A stretch of DNA of 64,000 bases from the NCBI GenBank assembly GCA_910585235.1, contig CAJUCM010000005.1:42945-106944 (forward strand), in the 5' to 3' direction. The stretch is from an uncultured Christensenella sp. (lineage in GTDB: Bacteria; Bacillota; Clostridia; Christensenellales; Borkfalkiaceae). The position numbers and the translations under genes are program-made. A model generated the notes under the pieces. The model saw only the letters and a list, made by a program, of their open reading frames with translations. It ran no database searches and had not been told where the DNA came from. Below, one piece after another: positions 16,098-24,811 of the stretch (positions are counted from its first letter, which is position 1; each line of letters begins with the position of its first letter).

Positions 16098-17158
16098 TGG
16101 ACGGCAAACTGCTTGCGATCGAAAAGCGGTACGAGGAACTCGGCGAACTTTTGTCCCAGGAGGAAACGTTTTCCGATCCCGTGTTGTTCAAAAAGCTCTC
16201 CAAAGAGCGTTCGGAATCGGAGGAGATCGTCTCCGTCTGGCGCGATCTTCAAAAGGTCAGAGCGGAATGCGGGGCGGCGCAGAGCGAGGCGCAGAGGGAG
16301 ACGGGGGAGATGAAAGAGCTTCTCCTCGAAGAGTGCGCGTCGCTCAAAGAAAGAGAAACCGCCCTCGAACAGGAACTGAAAATTTTACTTCTTCCGAAAG
16401 ATAAGAACGACGAGAGGGGTTGCGTTCTCGAAATCCGCGCGGGCGCGGGCGGCGAGGAGGCGGCGCTCTTCGGAAGAGTTCTTTTGAGAATGTACGAAAA
16501 TTATTGCCTCAATCACAGGTTCCGCTTCGAGACCGTAGATCTCAACGAGACGGAACTCGGCGGCGTAAAAGAGGCGGTCGTAAACGTATCGGGCAGGGGC
16601 GCGTATGCCCGCCTGAAATACGAGAGCGGCGTCCACCGCGTCCAGCGCGTTCCCGAAACGGAGTCGCAGGGCAGGATCCACACTTCGACGGCGACCGTCG
16701 CGGTCTTGCCCGAAGCGGAGGAGTTTGACGCGGAGATCAGAGAAGAGGACATCCGGATCGACGTGTTCCGTTCTTCGGGCGCGGGCGGTCAGAAAGTCAA
16801 CAAAACGGAGACGGCGATCCGCATCACCCATTTTCCGACGGGGATCGTGGTGAGCTGTCAGGACGAGAGAAGCCAGTTAAAGAACAAAGATAAGGCGATG
16901 AAAGTTCTCAAAACCCGCCTTTACGACTATTACAGGACGCGGGCGGACAGCGCGGAAGCGGCGTCCCGCAAGAGCCTTGTCGGAACGGGAGACAGGAGCG
17001 AGCGGATCAGAACGTACAACTATCCGCAGAGCCGTATCACCGATCACAGGATCGGGCTGAGCCTGTTTTCCATGGAGGCGTTTTTGGGCGGAGAGATCGA
17101 CGAAATGATCGACGCGCTCGCACGCGCGGATCGGGAAGCGCAGTTGGCGGGCGATTAA
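16097..17158 (+). CDS. prfA: peptide chain release factor 1
   Basis: A 353-residue class I release factor that ends translation at UAA and UAG. It has the GGQ loop in SSGAGGQKVNKTETAIR near residue 235, and the codon-recognition region HRVQRVPETESQGRIHTS. The recognition tripeptide reads PET, where PAT or PVT is more usual. Its ATG overlaps the stop of the PrmC fusion by one base, so the enzyme that methylates the GGQ glutamine and its substrate are co-translated. Confidence 0.95.
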   Translation: MDGKLLAIEKRYEELGELLSQEETFSDPVLFKKLSKERSESEEIVSVWRDLQKVRAECGAAQSEAQRETGEMKELLLEECASLKERETALEQELKILLLPKDKNDERGCVLEIRAGAGGEEAALFGRVLLRMYENYCLNHRFRFETVDLNETELGGVKEAVVNVSGRGAYARLKYESGVHRVQRVPETESQGRIHTSTATVAVLPEAEEFDAEIREEDIRIDVFRSSGAGGQKVNKTETAIRITHFPTGIVVSCQDERSQLKNKDKAMKVLKTRLYDYYRTRADSAEAASRKSLVGTGDRSERIRTYNYPQSRITDHRIGLSLFSMEAFLGGEIDEMIDALARADREAQLAGD

Positions 17159-17180
17159 ATTTACTTATGCGGGGTGTCTT

Positions 17181-18383
17181 ATGGCAGAGAATGTACTTGC
17201 GAAGAGGATCAAGAGCATTTCGCCTTCGCTGACGCTTGCGATCAGCGCAAAGGCGAAATCCATGAAGGCGGCGGGCGAGAACGTCATTTCGTTCGGCGTC
17301 GGCGAGCCCGATTTCAACACGCCGGACTATATCATTGCGGCGGCGGAAGAGGCGCTTCAAAAGGGCTTTACCAAATATACGCCCTCGTCGGGAATGCCCG
17401 ATCTCAAACACGCGATCGTTGCAAAACTCGAACGGGACAACGGACTTTCATACGACCCTTCCCAGATCATTGTTTCAAACGGGGCAAAGCATTCGATCTT
17501 CAACGCCTGCTTTGCGCTTGTGGACGACGGGGACGAAGTCATCATTCCCGCGCCCTACTGGCTCACCTATCCCGAAACGGTCAAAGTGTGCGGCGGCGTT
17601 CCCGTCATCGTCAAGGCGAGCAAAAAAACGGGCTTCAAAATCACGCCCGAACAGCTCGAAAGCGCGATCACGCCGAAAACGAAACTGTTTATTTTCAATT
17701 CGCCCTGCAATCCCACGGGCGCGGTCTATACGGAGGAGGAAATAAGGGCGCTTGCCGCCGTCTGCGAAAAGGCGGGAATCTACGTCCTCTCCGACGAAAT
17801 CTACGAAAAACTCGTTTACGGAACGGCGAAACCGTTCTCCATGGCGGCGGTCAGCCGTTATATGAAAGAGCATACGGTCACCGTCAACGGTCTCTCCAAG
17901 ACCTATGCGATGACGGGCTGGCGTATCGGTTATCTCGCCGCGCCCAAAGAGATCGCAAAGGCGATCGACTCTTTCCAGAGCCATGCGACGAGCAATCCCA
18001 ACTCGATCGCGCAGTATGCGGCGGTCAGGGCGCTGAACTCGCCCGAAGCGCAGGTGCAGGAGATGGTTGCCCGCTTTGAAAAAAGGAGACTGTGCATGAT
18101 CGAGCGTATTTCCGAATTTCAAGGCGCGTACTGCATTATTCCGGACGGCGCGTTCTACGCCATGCTCTATGTAAAGGACTTTTACGGCAAGAGATTCGAT
18201 AACCGCCTCATTACCGATTCGACGAGTTTTGCGGATACGCTTCTCGAAGCGGCGAAAGTCGCGGTCATTCCGGGGGCGGCGTTCGGCGCGGACGAATGCG
18301 TGCGCCTTTCCTATTCGCTCTCAATGGAGGAAATGCTCGAAGGGCTCGACAGGATCGACGCGTTTTTGATGAGTTTGCAATAA
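17181..18383 (+). CDS. class I PLP-dependent aminotransferase, aspartate aminotransferase type
   Basis: A 400-residue fold-type I aminotransferase. Signatures include VISFGVGEPDFNTPDYI, the FNSPCNPTGAVY substrate/PLP motif, SDEIYEKLVY, and the PLP lysine in NGLSKTYAMTGWRIGY. The family (AspB/AspC type Ib) transfers the amino group between aspartate and 2-oxoglutarate, sometimes also prephenate. The start ATG at 17181 is 22 bp after the prfA stop, so it may be read through from that operon. Confidence 0.93.
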   Translation: MAENVLAKRIKSISPSLTLAISAKAKSMKAAGENVISFGVGEPDFNTPDYIIAAAEEALQKGFTKYTPSSGMPDLKHAIVAKLERDNGLSYDPSQIIVSNGAKHSIFNACFALVDDGDEVIIPAPYWLTYPETVKVCGGVPVIVKASKKTGFKITPEQLESAITPKTKLFIFNSPCNPTGAVYTEEEIRALAAVCEKAGIYVLSDEIYEKLVYGTAKPFSMAAVSRYMKEHTVTVNGLSKTYAMTGWRIGYLAAPKEIAKAIDSFQSHATSNPNSIAQYAAVRALNSPEAQVQEMVARFEKRRLCMIERISEFQGAYCIIPDGAFYAMLYVKDFYGKRFDNRLITDSTSFADTLLEAAKVAVIPGAAFGADECVRLSYSLSMEEMLEGLDRIDAFLMSLQ

Positions 18384-18407
18384 ATTAAAATTTTTTCGGA
18401 AAAACCC

Positions 18408-18436
18408 TTGAAAAGTGATAAAAAACTTGATACAAT
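18408..18436 (+). promoter_or_regulatory. sigma-A promoter of the P-loop protein
   Basis: TTGAAA (18408-18413), 17 bp, TACAAT (18431-18436), about 42 bp before the ATG. Confidence 0.7.
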
Positions 18437-18478
18437 AAAAACACAGAAAGAATCGCCGTAGGGCGACGGGAGGACAGC

Positions 18479-18886
18479 ATGATCAAAATTATTTGCGGAC
18501 CGAAAGGCAGCGGAAAGACGAAGAGGATCATTGACGCGGCGAACGAAGCGGTCGCGGGCGCAAAAGGGCATCTCATTTTTATTACGGATACGAAGCGTTA
18601 TATGTATGATCTGAAACGCGAGATCCGTTTTATCGACGTGAGCGATTATTCGATCGCGGGCGAAGAGGCGCTTTGCGGATTTATCAAGGGCGCGATCGCG
18701 GGCGCATACGATAACGAATACGTCTATATCGACGGCGTGGCGCGCATTGCGGGCAAGAACCTTAAAGATATGGCGCAACTCTTCTATATGCTCGATAAGG
18801 TAGCGGCGCTGCGCAGTCTTGTGGTCACGATCACTTGTAGCTGTGCGGAGGAGGAGCTTCCCGATTTCGTCAAGAAGTATCTTTGA
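18479..18886 (+). CDS. small P-loop ATP-binding protein of unknown role
   Basis: A 135-residue protein with a Walker A motif at its N-terminus (GPKGSGKTKRI) and a Walker-B-like hydrophobic strand ending in acid (YVYIDGVARI). Similar clostridial proteins are widespread and often labelled PilT-like or simply ATP-binding; the length and layout here match that group. GGGAGGACAGC supplies the Shine-Dalgarno. A terminator follows before thrC. Function unknown. Confidence 0.8.
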   Translation: MIKIICGPKGSGKTKRIIDAANEAVAGAKGHLIFITDTKRYMYDLKREIRFIDVSDYSIAGEEALCGFIKGAIAGAYDNEYVYIDGVARIAGKNLKDMAQLFYMLDKVAALRSLVVTITCSCAEEELPDFVKKYL

Positions 18887-18914
18887 CCTTACGCAACAAA
18901 AAAGAATGTGAAAG

Positions 18915-18940
18915 ACATCCCTTTTTATAAGGGATGTTTT
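18915..18940 (+). terminator. terminator-like hairpin before thrC
   Basis: ACATCCCTT / AAGGGATGT with a five-base loop and a short TTTT tail. A second small stem (TCGGAT / ATCCGA) follows at about 18939-18959 in the thrC leader. It does not match a T-box or any riboswitch I know. Confidence 0.65.
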
Positions 18941-18983
18941 CGGATACGGAGAAATCCGAATACGGTTTTACAAGGAGAAAAGA

Positions 18984-20468
18984 ATGAAATTCGTGAGCAC
19001 GCGCGGAGGAGAAACGGTCACCGGCGCAGAGGCAATCGTCAAAGGGATCGCTTCTGACGGCGGACTGTTCGTCCCCGAAACCTTCCCGAAATTTTCCGAC
19101 GGAGAAATGGAGTCCATGCTCGGCATGGATTACGCGGAGCGCGCCGCGACCGTTCTTTTCAAATTTTTCGACGAGTTTGACAGAGAGGAATTGCTCTTAG
19201 CGCTTAAAGAGGCGTACGCCCGCTTTGACGGCGATCCCGCGCCGTTGGTGCGGATCGACGAGGGGAAATATTTTCTCGAACTTTTCCACGGTCCCACCTG
19301 CGCGTTCAAAGATATGGCGCTCTCCGTTCTCCCTTATCTGCTTAAAAAGAGCAGCGAGATCTTGGGGATCAAAGACGACGTTCTCGTTCTGACCGCAACG
19401 AGCGGTGATACGGGCAAAGCCGCGCTCGAAGGATTCAGGGATCAGAAGGGCGTCAAAATACAGGTATTCTATCCCGAAGAGGGCGTTTCCGCCATGCAGA
19501 AGCTTTTTATGACGACGCAGGAGGGGAGCAACGTCTCCGTCGTCGCCGTCAAGGGAAACTTTGACGACTGTCAGGGCGCGGTCAAGAAAATTTTCACCTC
19601 CGAAGAATATACCGCTAAGATCAGGGAAAAGGGATACCTTTTATCGTCCGCGAACTCGATCAATATCGGCAGACTTGCTCCGCAGATCGCCTATTATTTT
19701 TCCGCTTACTGCGACCTCGTCTCTTCCGAACAGTTGGAGATGGGCGAAGAGGCGGACTTCACCGTGCCGACGGGCAATTTCGGCAACATTCTCGCGGCGT
19801 ACTACGCAAAGAGAATGGGGCTTCCCGTGGGCAGGCTCGTATGCGCCTCGAACAAGAACAACGTTCTCACCGATTTTATCCGCACGGGCGCGTACAACGC
19901 GAAGCGTACGTTCTATAAAACGATGTCGCCTTCCATGGATATTCTCGTCTCGTCCAACCTCGAACGGCTGTTGTTCGAGCTTTCGGGACGGGACGCCGCG
20001 CGCACAAAAGAGCGCATGAAGTCCCTTTCCGAAACGGGGAAATACAGCCTTACGCCCGAAGAACTGACGGATTTGCGGGCGCAATTCTCGGCGGGATTCA
20101 CGAGCGAGGACGATACGGTGGAATGTATCTACGAATATTTTACGGAATACGGCTACCCCATGGATACCCATACGGGCGTCGCCATGAGCGTTGCCGACCG
20201 CTACCTCGAAAAGCGCGACCCGCTCGCGCCCAAGCGCGTCATGGTCGTCGTCAGCACCGCAAGCCCCTATAAATTCCCGCAGGACGTTCTGTACGCGCTC
20301 ACGGGAAACGACGTCAAGGATTCATTCAAGTGCGTCAAGCGCATCAATCTTTTGACGGCGATGAAAGTGCCTGCGGCGATCAAAGGCGTCAGATATAAGC
20401 CCGTCCTCTTCAAGACGAGCGTCGCCCCGAAAGAGATCGGCGCGGAAGTTCTGAAATTCGTGGAATAA
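18984..20468 (+). CDS. thrC: threonine synthase
   Basis: A 494-residue fold-type II PLP enzyme that converts O-phosphohomoserine to threonine. It has the family N-terminus (MKFVSTRGG, then GIASDGGLFVPE), the PLP lysine motif GPTCAFKDMAL near residue 110, and TATSGDTGKAALEGF for phosphate binding. Length matches the longer (E. coli/yeast type) form. AAGGAG precedes the ATG. It follows a hairpin leader, and no other threonine-pathway gene is adjacent. Confidence 0.95.
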   Translation: MKFVSTRGGETVTGAEAIVKGIASDGGLFVPETFPKFSDGEMESMLGMDYAERAATVLFKFFDEFDREELLLALKEAYARFDGDPAPLVRIDEGKYFLELFHGPTCAFKDMALSVLPYLLKKSSEILGIKDDVLVLTATSGDTGKAALEGFRDQKGVKIQVFYPEEGVSAMQKLFMTTQEGSNVSVVAVKGNFDDCQGAVKKIFTSEEYTAKIREKGYLLSSANSINIGRLAPQIAYYFSAYCDLVSSEQLEMGEEADFTVPTGNFGNILAAYYAKRMGLPVGRLVCASNKNNVLTDFIRTGAYNAKRTFYKTMSPSMDILVSSNLERLLFELSGRDAARTKERMKSLSETGKYSLTPEELTDLRAQFSAGFTSEDDTVECIYEYFTEYGYPMDTHTGVAMSVADRYLEKRDPLAPKRVMVVVSTASPYKFPQDVLYALTGNDVKDSFKCVKRINLLTAMKVPAAIKGVRYKPVLFKTSVAPKEIGAEVLKFVE

Positions 20469-20482
20469 ATGATTGCAAAAAG

Positions 20483-20506
20483 AGCGGGCTTCGGCTCGCT
20501 TTTTTC
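20483..20506 (+). terminator. terminator after thrC
   Basis: AGCGGGC / GCTCGCT (one G-T pair) with a TTCG tetraloop, followed by TTTTTT. Confidence 0.85.
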
Positions 20507-20617
20507 ATAAAACTATCAAATCGGTAAATTTGTAGAGCGAATCAGGCGATAAATCCCTTTATTCCGGCGGCTGTTTGAAGTATAATGATAGCGACGTTGA
20601 AAAAAGGAGGATTTGCT

Positions 20618-21292
20618 ATGGACCACAAAAAAATCGGGGCGTTTATCGCGCAGGAGCGAAAAGCGAAAAATCTGACGCAGGAGCAGTTTGCCGAAAAAAT
20701 TTTTGTCAGCGCAAAAACCGTTTCCAAATGGGAAAACGGAAGGGGTTTGCCGGACACGTATTTGCTTTCGCCGATCTGCGAAATTTTCGGCATTACGCTC
20801 AACGAACTTTTGAGCGGAGAACGTTTGGAAGGGGAGCATTACAAAGAAAAAGCCGAGGATCATATCACGGATCTGCTTGCCGAACGCAGGACCAACGGAC
20901 AGAAAATCGTATTTTCCGTGATTTGCTTCTTCGTATGTTTCAGCGTGACCTTGCTCTGTATTTGCCTGACGCAGTGTCTGGAAATGCCCGTCTGGTTACA
21001 AGCGTGCCTGATCGTTTACGGGGTGGCGGTGCTGATCTTCGGCTTGTGCGTGGCGATTTATTACGATATAAAAGTCGGCTCGTTCGAGTGTAAAAAATGC
21101 GGTAAAAAATTTACGCCTTCGGCAACCGCGTATATTCTGTCGCCGCATACGGTCACGACGAGACTTCTGAAATGTCCGCATTGCGGAAAGCGCAGTTTTT
21201 GCAAAAAAAAGAATCACCGGACAAGAAAAGACGCAATAGCGGGTTTGTCTGAATGGGGTCGCCTATGTGAAAAGGCGGCGAAATCCGGATAA
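20618..21292 (+). CDS. XRE-family regulator with membrane segments and a zinc ribbon
   Basis: A 224-residue protein. Residues 1-65 are an XRE HTH (MDHKKIGAFIAQERKAKNLT, SAKTVSKWENGRGLPD). Two hydrophobic helices follow near residues 95-155, and then a four-cysteine zinc ribbon (CKKCGKKFTPS ... CPHCGKRSF) and a basic tail. This layout is common in Firmicutes for membrane-tethered regulators. AAAGGAGG precedes the ATG at 20618; the frame extends upstream but without a better start. A TATAAT at 20581-20586 with a weak TTTATT 17 bp upstream may be its promoter. Target unknown. Confidence 0.82.
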   Translation: MDHKKIGAFIAQERKAKNLTQEQFAEKIFVSAKTVSKWENGRGLPDTYLLSPICEIFGITLNELLSGERLEGEHYKEKAEDHITDLLAERRTNGQKIVFSVICFFVCFSVTLLCICLTQCLEMPVWLQACLIVYGVAVLIFGLCVAIYYDIKVGSFECKKCGKKFTPSATAYILSPHTVTTRLLKCPHCGKRSFCKKKNHRTRKDAIAGLSEWGRLCEKAAKSG

Positions 21293-21304
21293 ATTTATAT
21301 AAAT

Positions 21305-21337
21305 CGGCACAGGAAAGTCCTGTGCCGTCTTGATTTT
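21305..21337 (+). terminator. terminator after the XRE zinc-ribbon gene
   Basis: CGGCACAGGA / TCCTGTGCCG, a perfect 10-bp stem with a three-base loop, then TCTTGATTTTT. Its T-tract overlaps the -35 box of the trpS promoter. Confidence 0.85.
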
Positions 21338-21358
21338 TAACAAAAACTGTGATATACT
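21330..21358 (+). promoter_or_regulatory. sigma-A promoter of trpS
   Basis: TTGATT (21330-21335), 17 bp, TATACT (21353-21358). The ATG at 21368 lies nine bases after the -10 box, the same spacing as prmA, so the transcript is probably leaderless. Confidence 0.7.
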
Positions 21359-21367
21359 GTTTTGGAT

Positions 21368-22363
21368 ATGGAAAATAAAATACTCTACTCGGCAGTCCAG
21401 CCGAGCGGAAATTTGACGATCGGAAATTATGCGGGTGCGATCCGTAACTGGCTCGCGCTTCAAAACGAGTACGAATGTTTCTTCGCCGTGGCGGATATGC
21501 ACGCCGTTACGGTGCGGCAGGAGCCTGCCTTATTGCGCAGGCGCACGCTCGAACTTGTGAGCCTGTATCTTGCCTGCGGGATCGACCCGCAAAAATGTAC
21601 GCTCTACGTTCAGTCGCAGGTGCCTCAGCACGCGGAGCTCACCTGGGTGCTCAATTCCATTGCCTATGTGGGCGAAATGGAACGCATGACGCAGTTTAAG
21701 GATAAGAGCAGAAAACACGCCGACAATATCAATATGGGGCTTATGGACTATCCCGTTTTAATGGCGGCGGATATTCTGTTGTATCAAACGGATTTGGTCC
21801 CCGTGGGCGCGGATCAGAAACAGCACCTCGAAATCGCACGCGACCTTGCAGTGCGCTTCAACAACCGCTACGGGGAGACGTTCCGCGTCCCCGAACCCTA
21901 TATCATGAAAGAGGGCGCAAAGATTTGCTCTTTGCAGGAGTCAGATAAAAAGATGAGCAAGTCCGACGAGAATCCGAACGCCTCCGTCTATCTTTCGGAC
22001 GACAGGGATACGATCATCCGCAAATTCAAGCGCGCCGTCACGGACAGCGGAAACGAGATTATCGCTTCCGAGGAGAAGAAAGGCGTTGCCAATCTGCTTG
22101 CGATCTATGCGGCGTTCAAGGGCTGTACGGTTGCCGAAGCGGAAAAGGAGTTTTCGGGCAAGGGCTACGGCGAATTTAAGCTCGCCGTCGGAGAGACGGT
22201 CGCGGACGCGCTCGCGCCCGTTCAGGAAGAGCAAAAGCGGTTGCTTGCCGATAAAGCATACGTCGCGGACGTGTTGAAGGCGGGGCAGGAGCGCGCGTTC
22301 AGAGCCGCCCGCAAAACGCTCTCGAAAGTTTACAGAAAAGTCGGCTTTTATCAGGGGGACTGA
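21368..22363 (+). CDS. trpS: tryptophanyl-tRNA synthetase
   Basis: A 331-residue class I synthetase that charges tRNA-Trp. It shows the HIGH-equivalent PSGNLTIGNYAGA near residue 13, the family segment DYPVLMAADILLYQ and the KMSKS loop (KKMSKSDENPN) near residue 195. Length is typical. ATG at 21368 gives MENKILYSAVQPSG; an in-frame TTG six bases earlier has no better support. There is no Shine-Dalgarno and the promoter ends nine bases upstream. Its stop shares a base with the start of the DUF5685 gene. Confidence 0.94.
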   Translation: MENKILYSAVQPSGNLTIGNYAGAIRNWLALQNEYECFFAVADMHAVTVRQEPALLRRRTLELVSLYLACGIDPQKCTLYVQSQVPQHAELTWVLNSIAYVGEMERMTQFKDKSRKHADNINMGLMDYPVLMAADILLYQTDLVPVGADQKQHLEIARDLAVRFNNRYGETFRVPEPYIMKEGAKICSLQESDKKMSKSDENPNASVYLSDDRDTIIRKFKRAVTDSGNEIIASEEKKGVANLLAIYAAFKGCTVAEAEKEFSGKGYGEFKLAVGETVADALAPVQEEQKRLLADKAYVADVLKAGQERAFRAARKTLSKVYRKVGFYQGD

Positions 22364-23235
22364 TGTTCGGTTACGTTCGCTACGATCTGCCAAATTTATA
22401 CGTCAAAGATTTCATGCTCTATAAGGCGATGTATTGCGGACTGTGCAAGGGGATCGGCAAGGCGTGCGGAAGCATCGCGCGCATGGGGCTTACCTACGAC
22501 GTCGCGTTTTTATCCGCGCTTCTGCATAACATCGCGGGGATCGACGTAAAAATCGAACAGTCGCACTGCGTTCAGCATTCGATCAGGAAACGTCCGATCG
22601 CCTGCGTCGATCAACTCACCGAGGAACTCGGCGCGCTCAATACGGTGCTCCTTTATTACAAACTCACCGACGACGTCGAGGACGGGGGCAAGGGGCGCGG
22701 AAAGCGGTTGTTCTTCAAACGCGGTTTCAAGCGGGCGAAAAAGAAATATCCCGAACTCGTTCAAATCGTGGACGGCTTTATGAAAGAGCAGAGCAGAACG
22801 GAAAAAGATCAGACTGCCTCCTGCGACAGAGCCGCCGATCCCACGGCGAACATGATGAAAGCGCTCAGCAATCATTTTCTCAAAGAGAAAAAGAGCGAGG
22901 CGACGGGGGAACTCTTTTACGGGCTCGGCAAGTGGGTGTACCTCATAGACGCGCTGGACGACTTTGAAAAAGACGGCAAAAAAGGAAATTACAATCCCTT
23001 TGTTTTAAGTTACGGCAGAATGACGAAAAAGGAACTCATGGAAAAAGAGGGGGAAGAGATCCGTTTTCTCTTCGATACGCTCTTTTATTCGATCAGGGAT
23101 AACCTCGCAAAAGTACCGTTTTCATTTAATCGGGATCTGACGGACAATATCATTTTATTGGGACTTCCCGCCGAGACCGCCCGCGTCATGAAAGGCGAAA
23201 AATATACAAAACAGAAGCACGACCAAAAACTTTAA
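22363..23235 (+). CDS. DUF5685 family protein
   Basis: A 290-residue protein starting MFGYVRYDLPNLYVKDFMLY and YCGLCKGIGKACG, which match the DUF5685 family opening with conserved cysteines. It continues with a helical, mostly soluble body. Later features are a TEELGALNTVLLYYKLTDDVED helix region and conserved DALDDFEKD near residue 205, reminiscent of metal-binding helical enzymes, although no reaction is known. The ATG overlaps the trpS stop by one base. It heads a run of four genes of unknown function that includes a J-domain-like protein. Confidence 0.82.
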   Translation: MFGYVRYDLPNLYVKDFMLYKAMYCGLCKGIGKACGSIARMGLTYDVAFLSALLHNIAGIDVKIEQSHCVQHSIRKRPIACVDQLTEELGALNTVLLYYKLTDDVEDGGKGRGKRLFFKRGFKRAKKKYPELVQIVDGFMKEQSRTEKDQTASCDRAADPTANMMKALSNHFLKEKKSEATGELFYGLGKWVYLIDALDDFEKDGKKGNYNPFVLSYGRMTKKELMEKEGEEIRFLFDTLFYSIRDNLAKVPFSFNRDLTDNIILLGLPAETARVMKGEKYTKQKHDQKL

Positions 23236-23245
23236 GAGGTGCGCC

Positions 23246-23620
23246 GTGAACGTAGAAAAACTGCAAAAGGTGCGGAGCGTTTTGCAAGCGGGTGATACGG
23301 GGCGTGCCGAAAAGTTATTGGAAGGAATCGAAGAACGCGATGCGGAGTGGTTTTATCTACGGGCGTTGATATATCGGAAGAAAACGTGGTTTTCTGAGAG
23401 CAGGAAATGTATCAAAACGGCGATCAAACTCAATCCGAAAAATGAAGAATACAAAAGTTTTCTGAATGAACTCGAACAACTTGCAAAGGAATCCCGCAAG
23501 AAAATGCGGGCGGAGCAAAAGCAAAAGGAAAAAAATTCTCAAAAGATGAGGGAAGCCGAAAATTCCGACGTGACTTTGTGTCAAGCGGTTTGCGAGGGGA
23601 TTTGTTATTTTGCCGACTGA
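23246..23620 (+). CDS. short TPR-like protein with a cysteine-containing tail
   Basis: A 124-residue protein beginning at a GTG with AAGAGGTG upstream. Residues 1-80 resemble one or two tetratricopeptide-like helical hairpins (AEKLLEGIEERDAEWFYLRA, then ALIYRKKTWFSESRKCIKTA). A highly charged helix (KKMRAEQKQKEKN) and a short tail with CQAVCEG follow. The repeat part closely resembles the second half of the next gene (NAEWHYLQSVVYYKKNW), so it is probably a shortened paralog of it without the J-like domain. Function unknown. Confidence 0.7.
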   Translation: MNVEKLQKVRSVLQAGDTGRAEKLLEGIEERDAEWFYLRALIYRKKTWFSESRKCIKTAIKLNPKNEEYKSFLNELEQLAKESRKKMRAEQKQKEKNSQKMREAENSDVTLCQAVCEGICYFAD

Positions 23621-23649
23621 CGGAATGAAAATAAAATAAGGAAATCAAT

Positions 23650-24255
23650 ATGAATCAGGAAAATTATAAAATTTTAGGGGTAGAAGAGGACGCGACGGAC
23701 GAAGAGATCAGAGTCGCATACGAAACTCTCAAAGAGAAGTACAACGAAGAGAAGTGGCTTGAAGGCGAAGCGGGGAACGAGGCTGCCCGTATGCTCGACA
23801 AGATCGACGCCGCTTACCGCGAGATCATGGACGAGCGGAAAGAAAGTTCCAGAACGACGGACAGCGCGGACGCTTATACCGAAGTGACCGAAGCGATCAA
23901 ATCGGGAAATATTCCGCGCGCGCAGGAGCTTTTGGACGGGTTCAACGAGCGCAACGCCGAATGGCACTATCTGCAATCGGTCGTGTATTATAAAAAGAAT
24001 TGGCTGATGGACAGCAAGAAACAGCTTGAAATCGCCATTCAGATGGACGGGGCAAATACAAAATACCGGGACGCGTATGAAAAACTCAAAGGGCAGACCG
24101 ACTACGCTTCCAAGACGGGCGGCGCGCCCAACGTCAACCCCGATCCTGCGCCCGATACGCAGATGGGCGGGAACTGGTGCGCGACCTGCGCGAGCATGTG
24201 CTACACCTATCTGTGCATCAATTGTCTCTTCAATCTCTGTTGCAGCTGCCGTTAA
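23650..24255 (+). CDS. J-domain-like and TPR protein with a cysteine-rich C-terminus
   Basis: A 201-residue protein. Residues 1-65 fold like a DnaJ J-domain (NYKILGVEEDATDEEIRVAY ... IDAAYREIMD), but the HPD tripeptide needed to stimulate DnaK is missing from the loop (KEKYNEEKW instead). Residues 80-150 are TPR-like. The C-terminus has eight cysteines in about 27 residues (WCATCASMCYTYLC, then CLFNLCCSC), which could bind metal or be palmitoylated-like membrane contact. It lies between the TPR paralog and a membrane protein and is probably co-transcribed with them. A chaperone adaptor role is inference. Confidence 0.78.
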   Translation: MNQENYKILGVEEDATDEEIRVAYETLKEKYNEEKWLEGEAGNEAARMLDKIDAAYREIMDERKESSRTTDSADAYTEVTEAIKSGNIPRAQELLDGFNERNAEWHYLQSVVYYKKNWLMDSKKQLEIAIQMDGANTKYRDAYEKLKGQTDYASKTGGAPNVNPDPAPDTQMGGNWCATCASMCYTYLCINCLFNLCCSCR

Positions 24256-24807
24256 ATGAAAAAACCGAGCAAATCATTTGAAATCGTTCTCTCCGCAATC
24301 GCGTGCGCCGTTGCCGCCGTCGCTGTGACGGTGGGTTGCTATGTAAACGTTCTGTACGCCGCGGGGATCCTATTGGCGGTATTTGCCATTATGGTGCCGC
24401 TTTCCAAAGACTTTATATGGGGCGCGGCACTCGCTTTTCTGGGTTCTGCGCTCCTCGCTTTTATGTTCTGCGCGTTCTCGATCTTTAAGCTCGTTCCCTA
24501 TATTCTGTTTTTCGGACTGCACCCGATCATCAATCATATCCAATTGAAATATGTGAAAAAAAAGTGGATCCACCCGCTTGTTCTGATCGTCAAAGCCGTC
24601 TGGTTTATTCTCAGTATGTGGCTCGCTTTTGAATTGCTTGCCGTGGAATTTTTTGCGTTCGACCAGACGACCTGGTACGAATGGGTCATGCAGTACTTTT
24701 ATTACGTTCTTTGGATCGGCGGCGCGGTCGTATTCGTTGCGTACGATATTATGATGTTTCTCTGTCAGAAATCCGTGAACGCGCTCATCAGGCGCATTCG
24801 GAGGTGA
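24256..24807 (+). CDS. polytopic membrane protein of unknown function
   Basis: A 183-residue protein with about five hydrophobic segments (IVLSAIACAVAAVAVTVGC, then LYAAGILLAVFAIMV, FLGSALLAFMFCAFSIF, and two near the C-terminus). The ATG follows the previous stop directly, so the two are translationally coupled. No family is recognised with confidence. Position suggests a membrane partner of the J-like protein. Confidence 0.72.
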   Translation: MKKPSKSFEIVLSAIACAVAAVAVTVGCYVNVLYAAGILLAVFAIMVPLSKDFIWGAALAFLGSALLAFMFCAFSIFKLVPYILFFGLHPIINHIQLKYVKKKWIHPLVLIVKAVWFILSMWLAFELLAVEFFAFDQTTWYEWVMQYFYYVLWIGGAVVFVAYDIMMFLCQKSVNALIRRIRR

Positions 24808-24811
24808 GAAT

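Noticed and set aside
18887..18983. T-box or riboswitch in the thrC leader
   Set aside because: There are two small hairpins, but no T-box consensus, no specifier loop and no known riboswitch core.
21201..21208. Eight-A run in the XRE zinc-ribbon gene as another switch
   Set aside because: A-runs of this size are frequent in the window and lie in lysine codons; there is no sign of a frame-dependent design.
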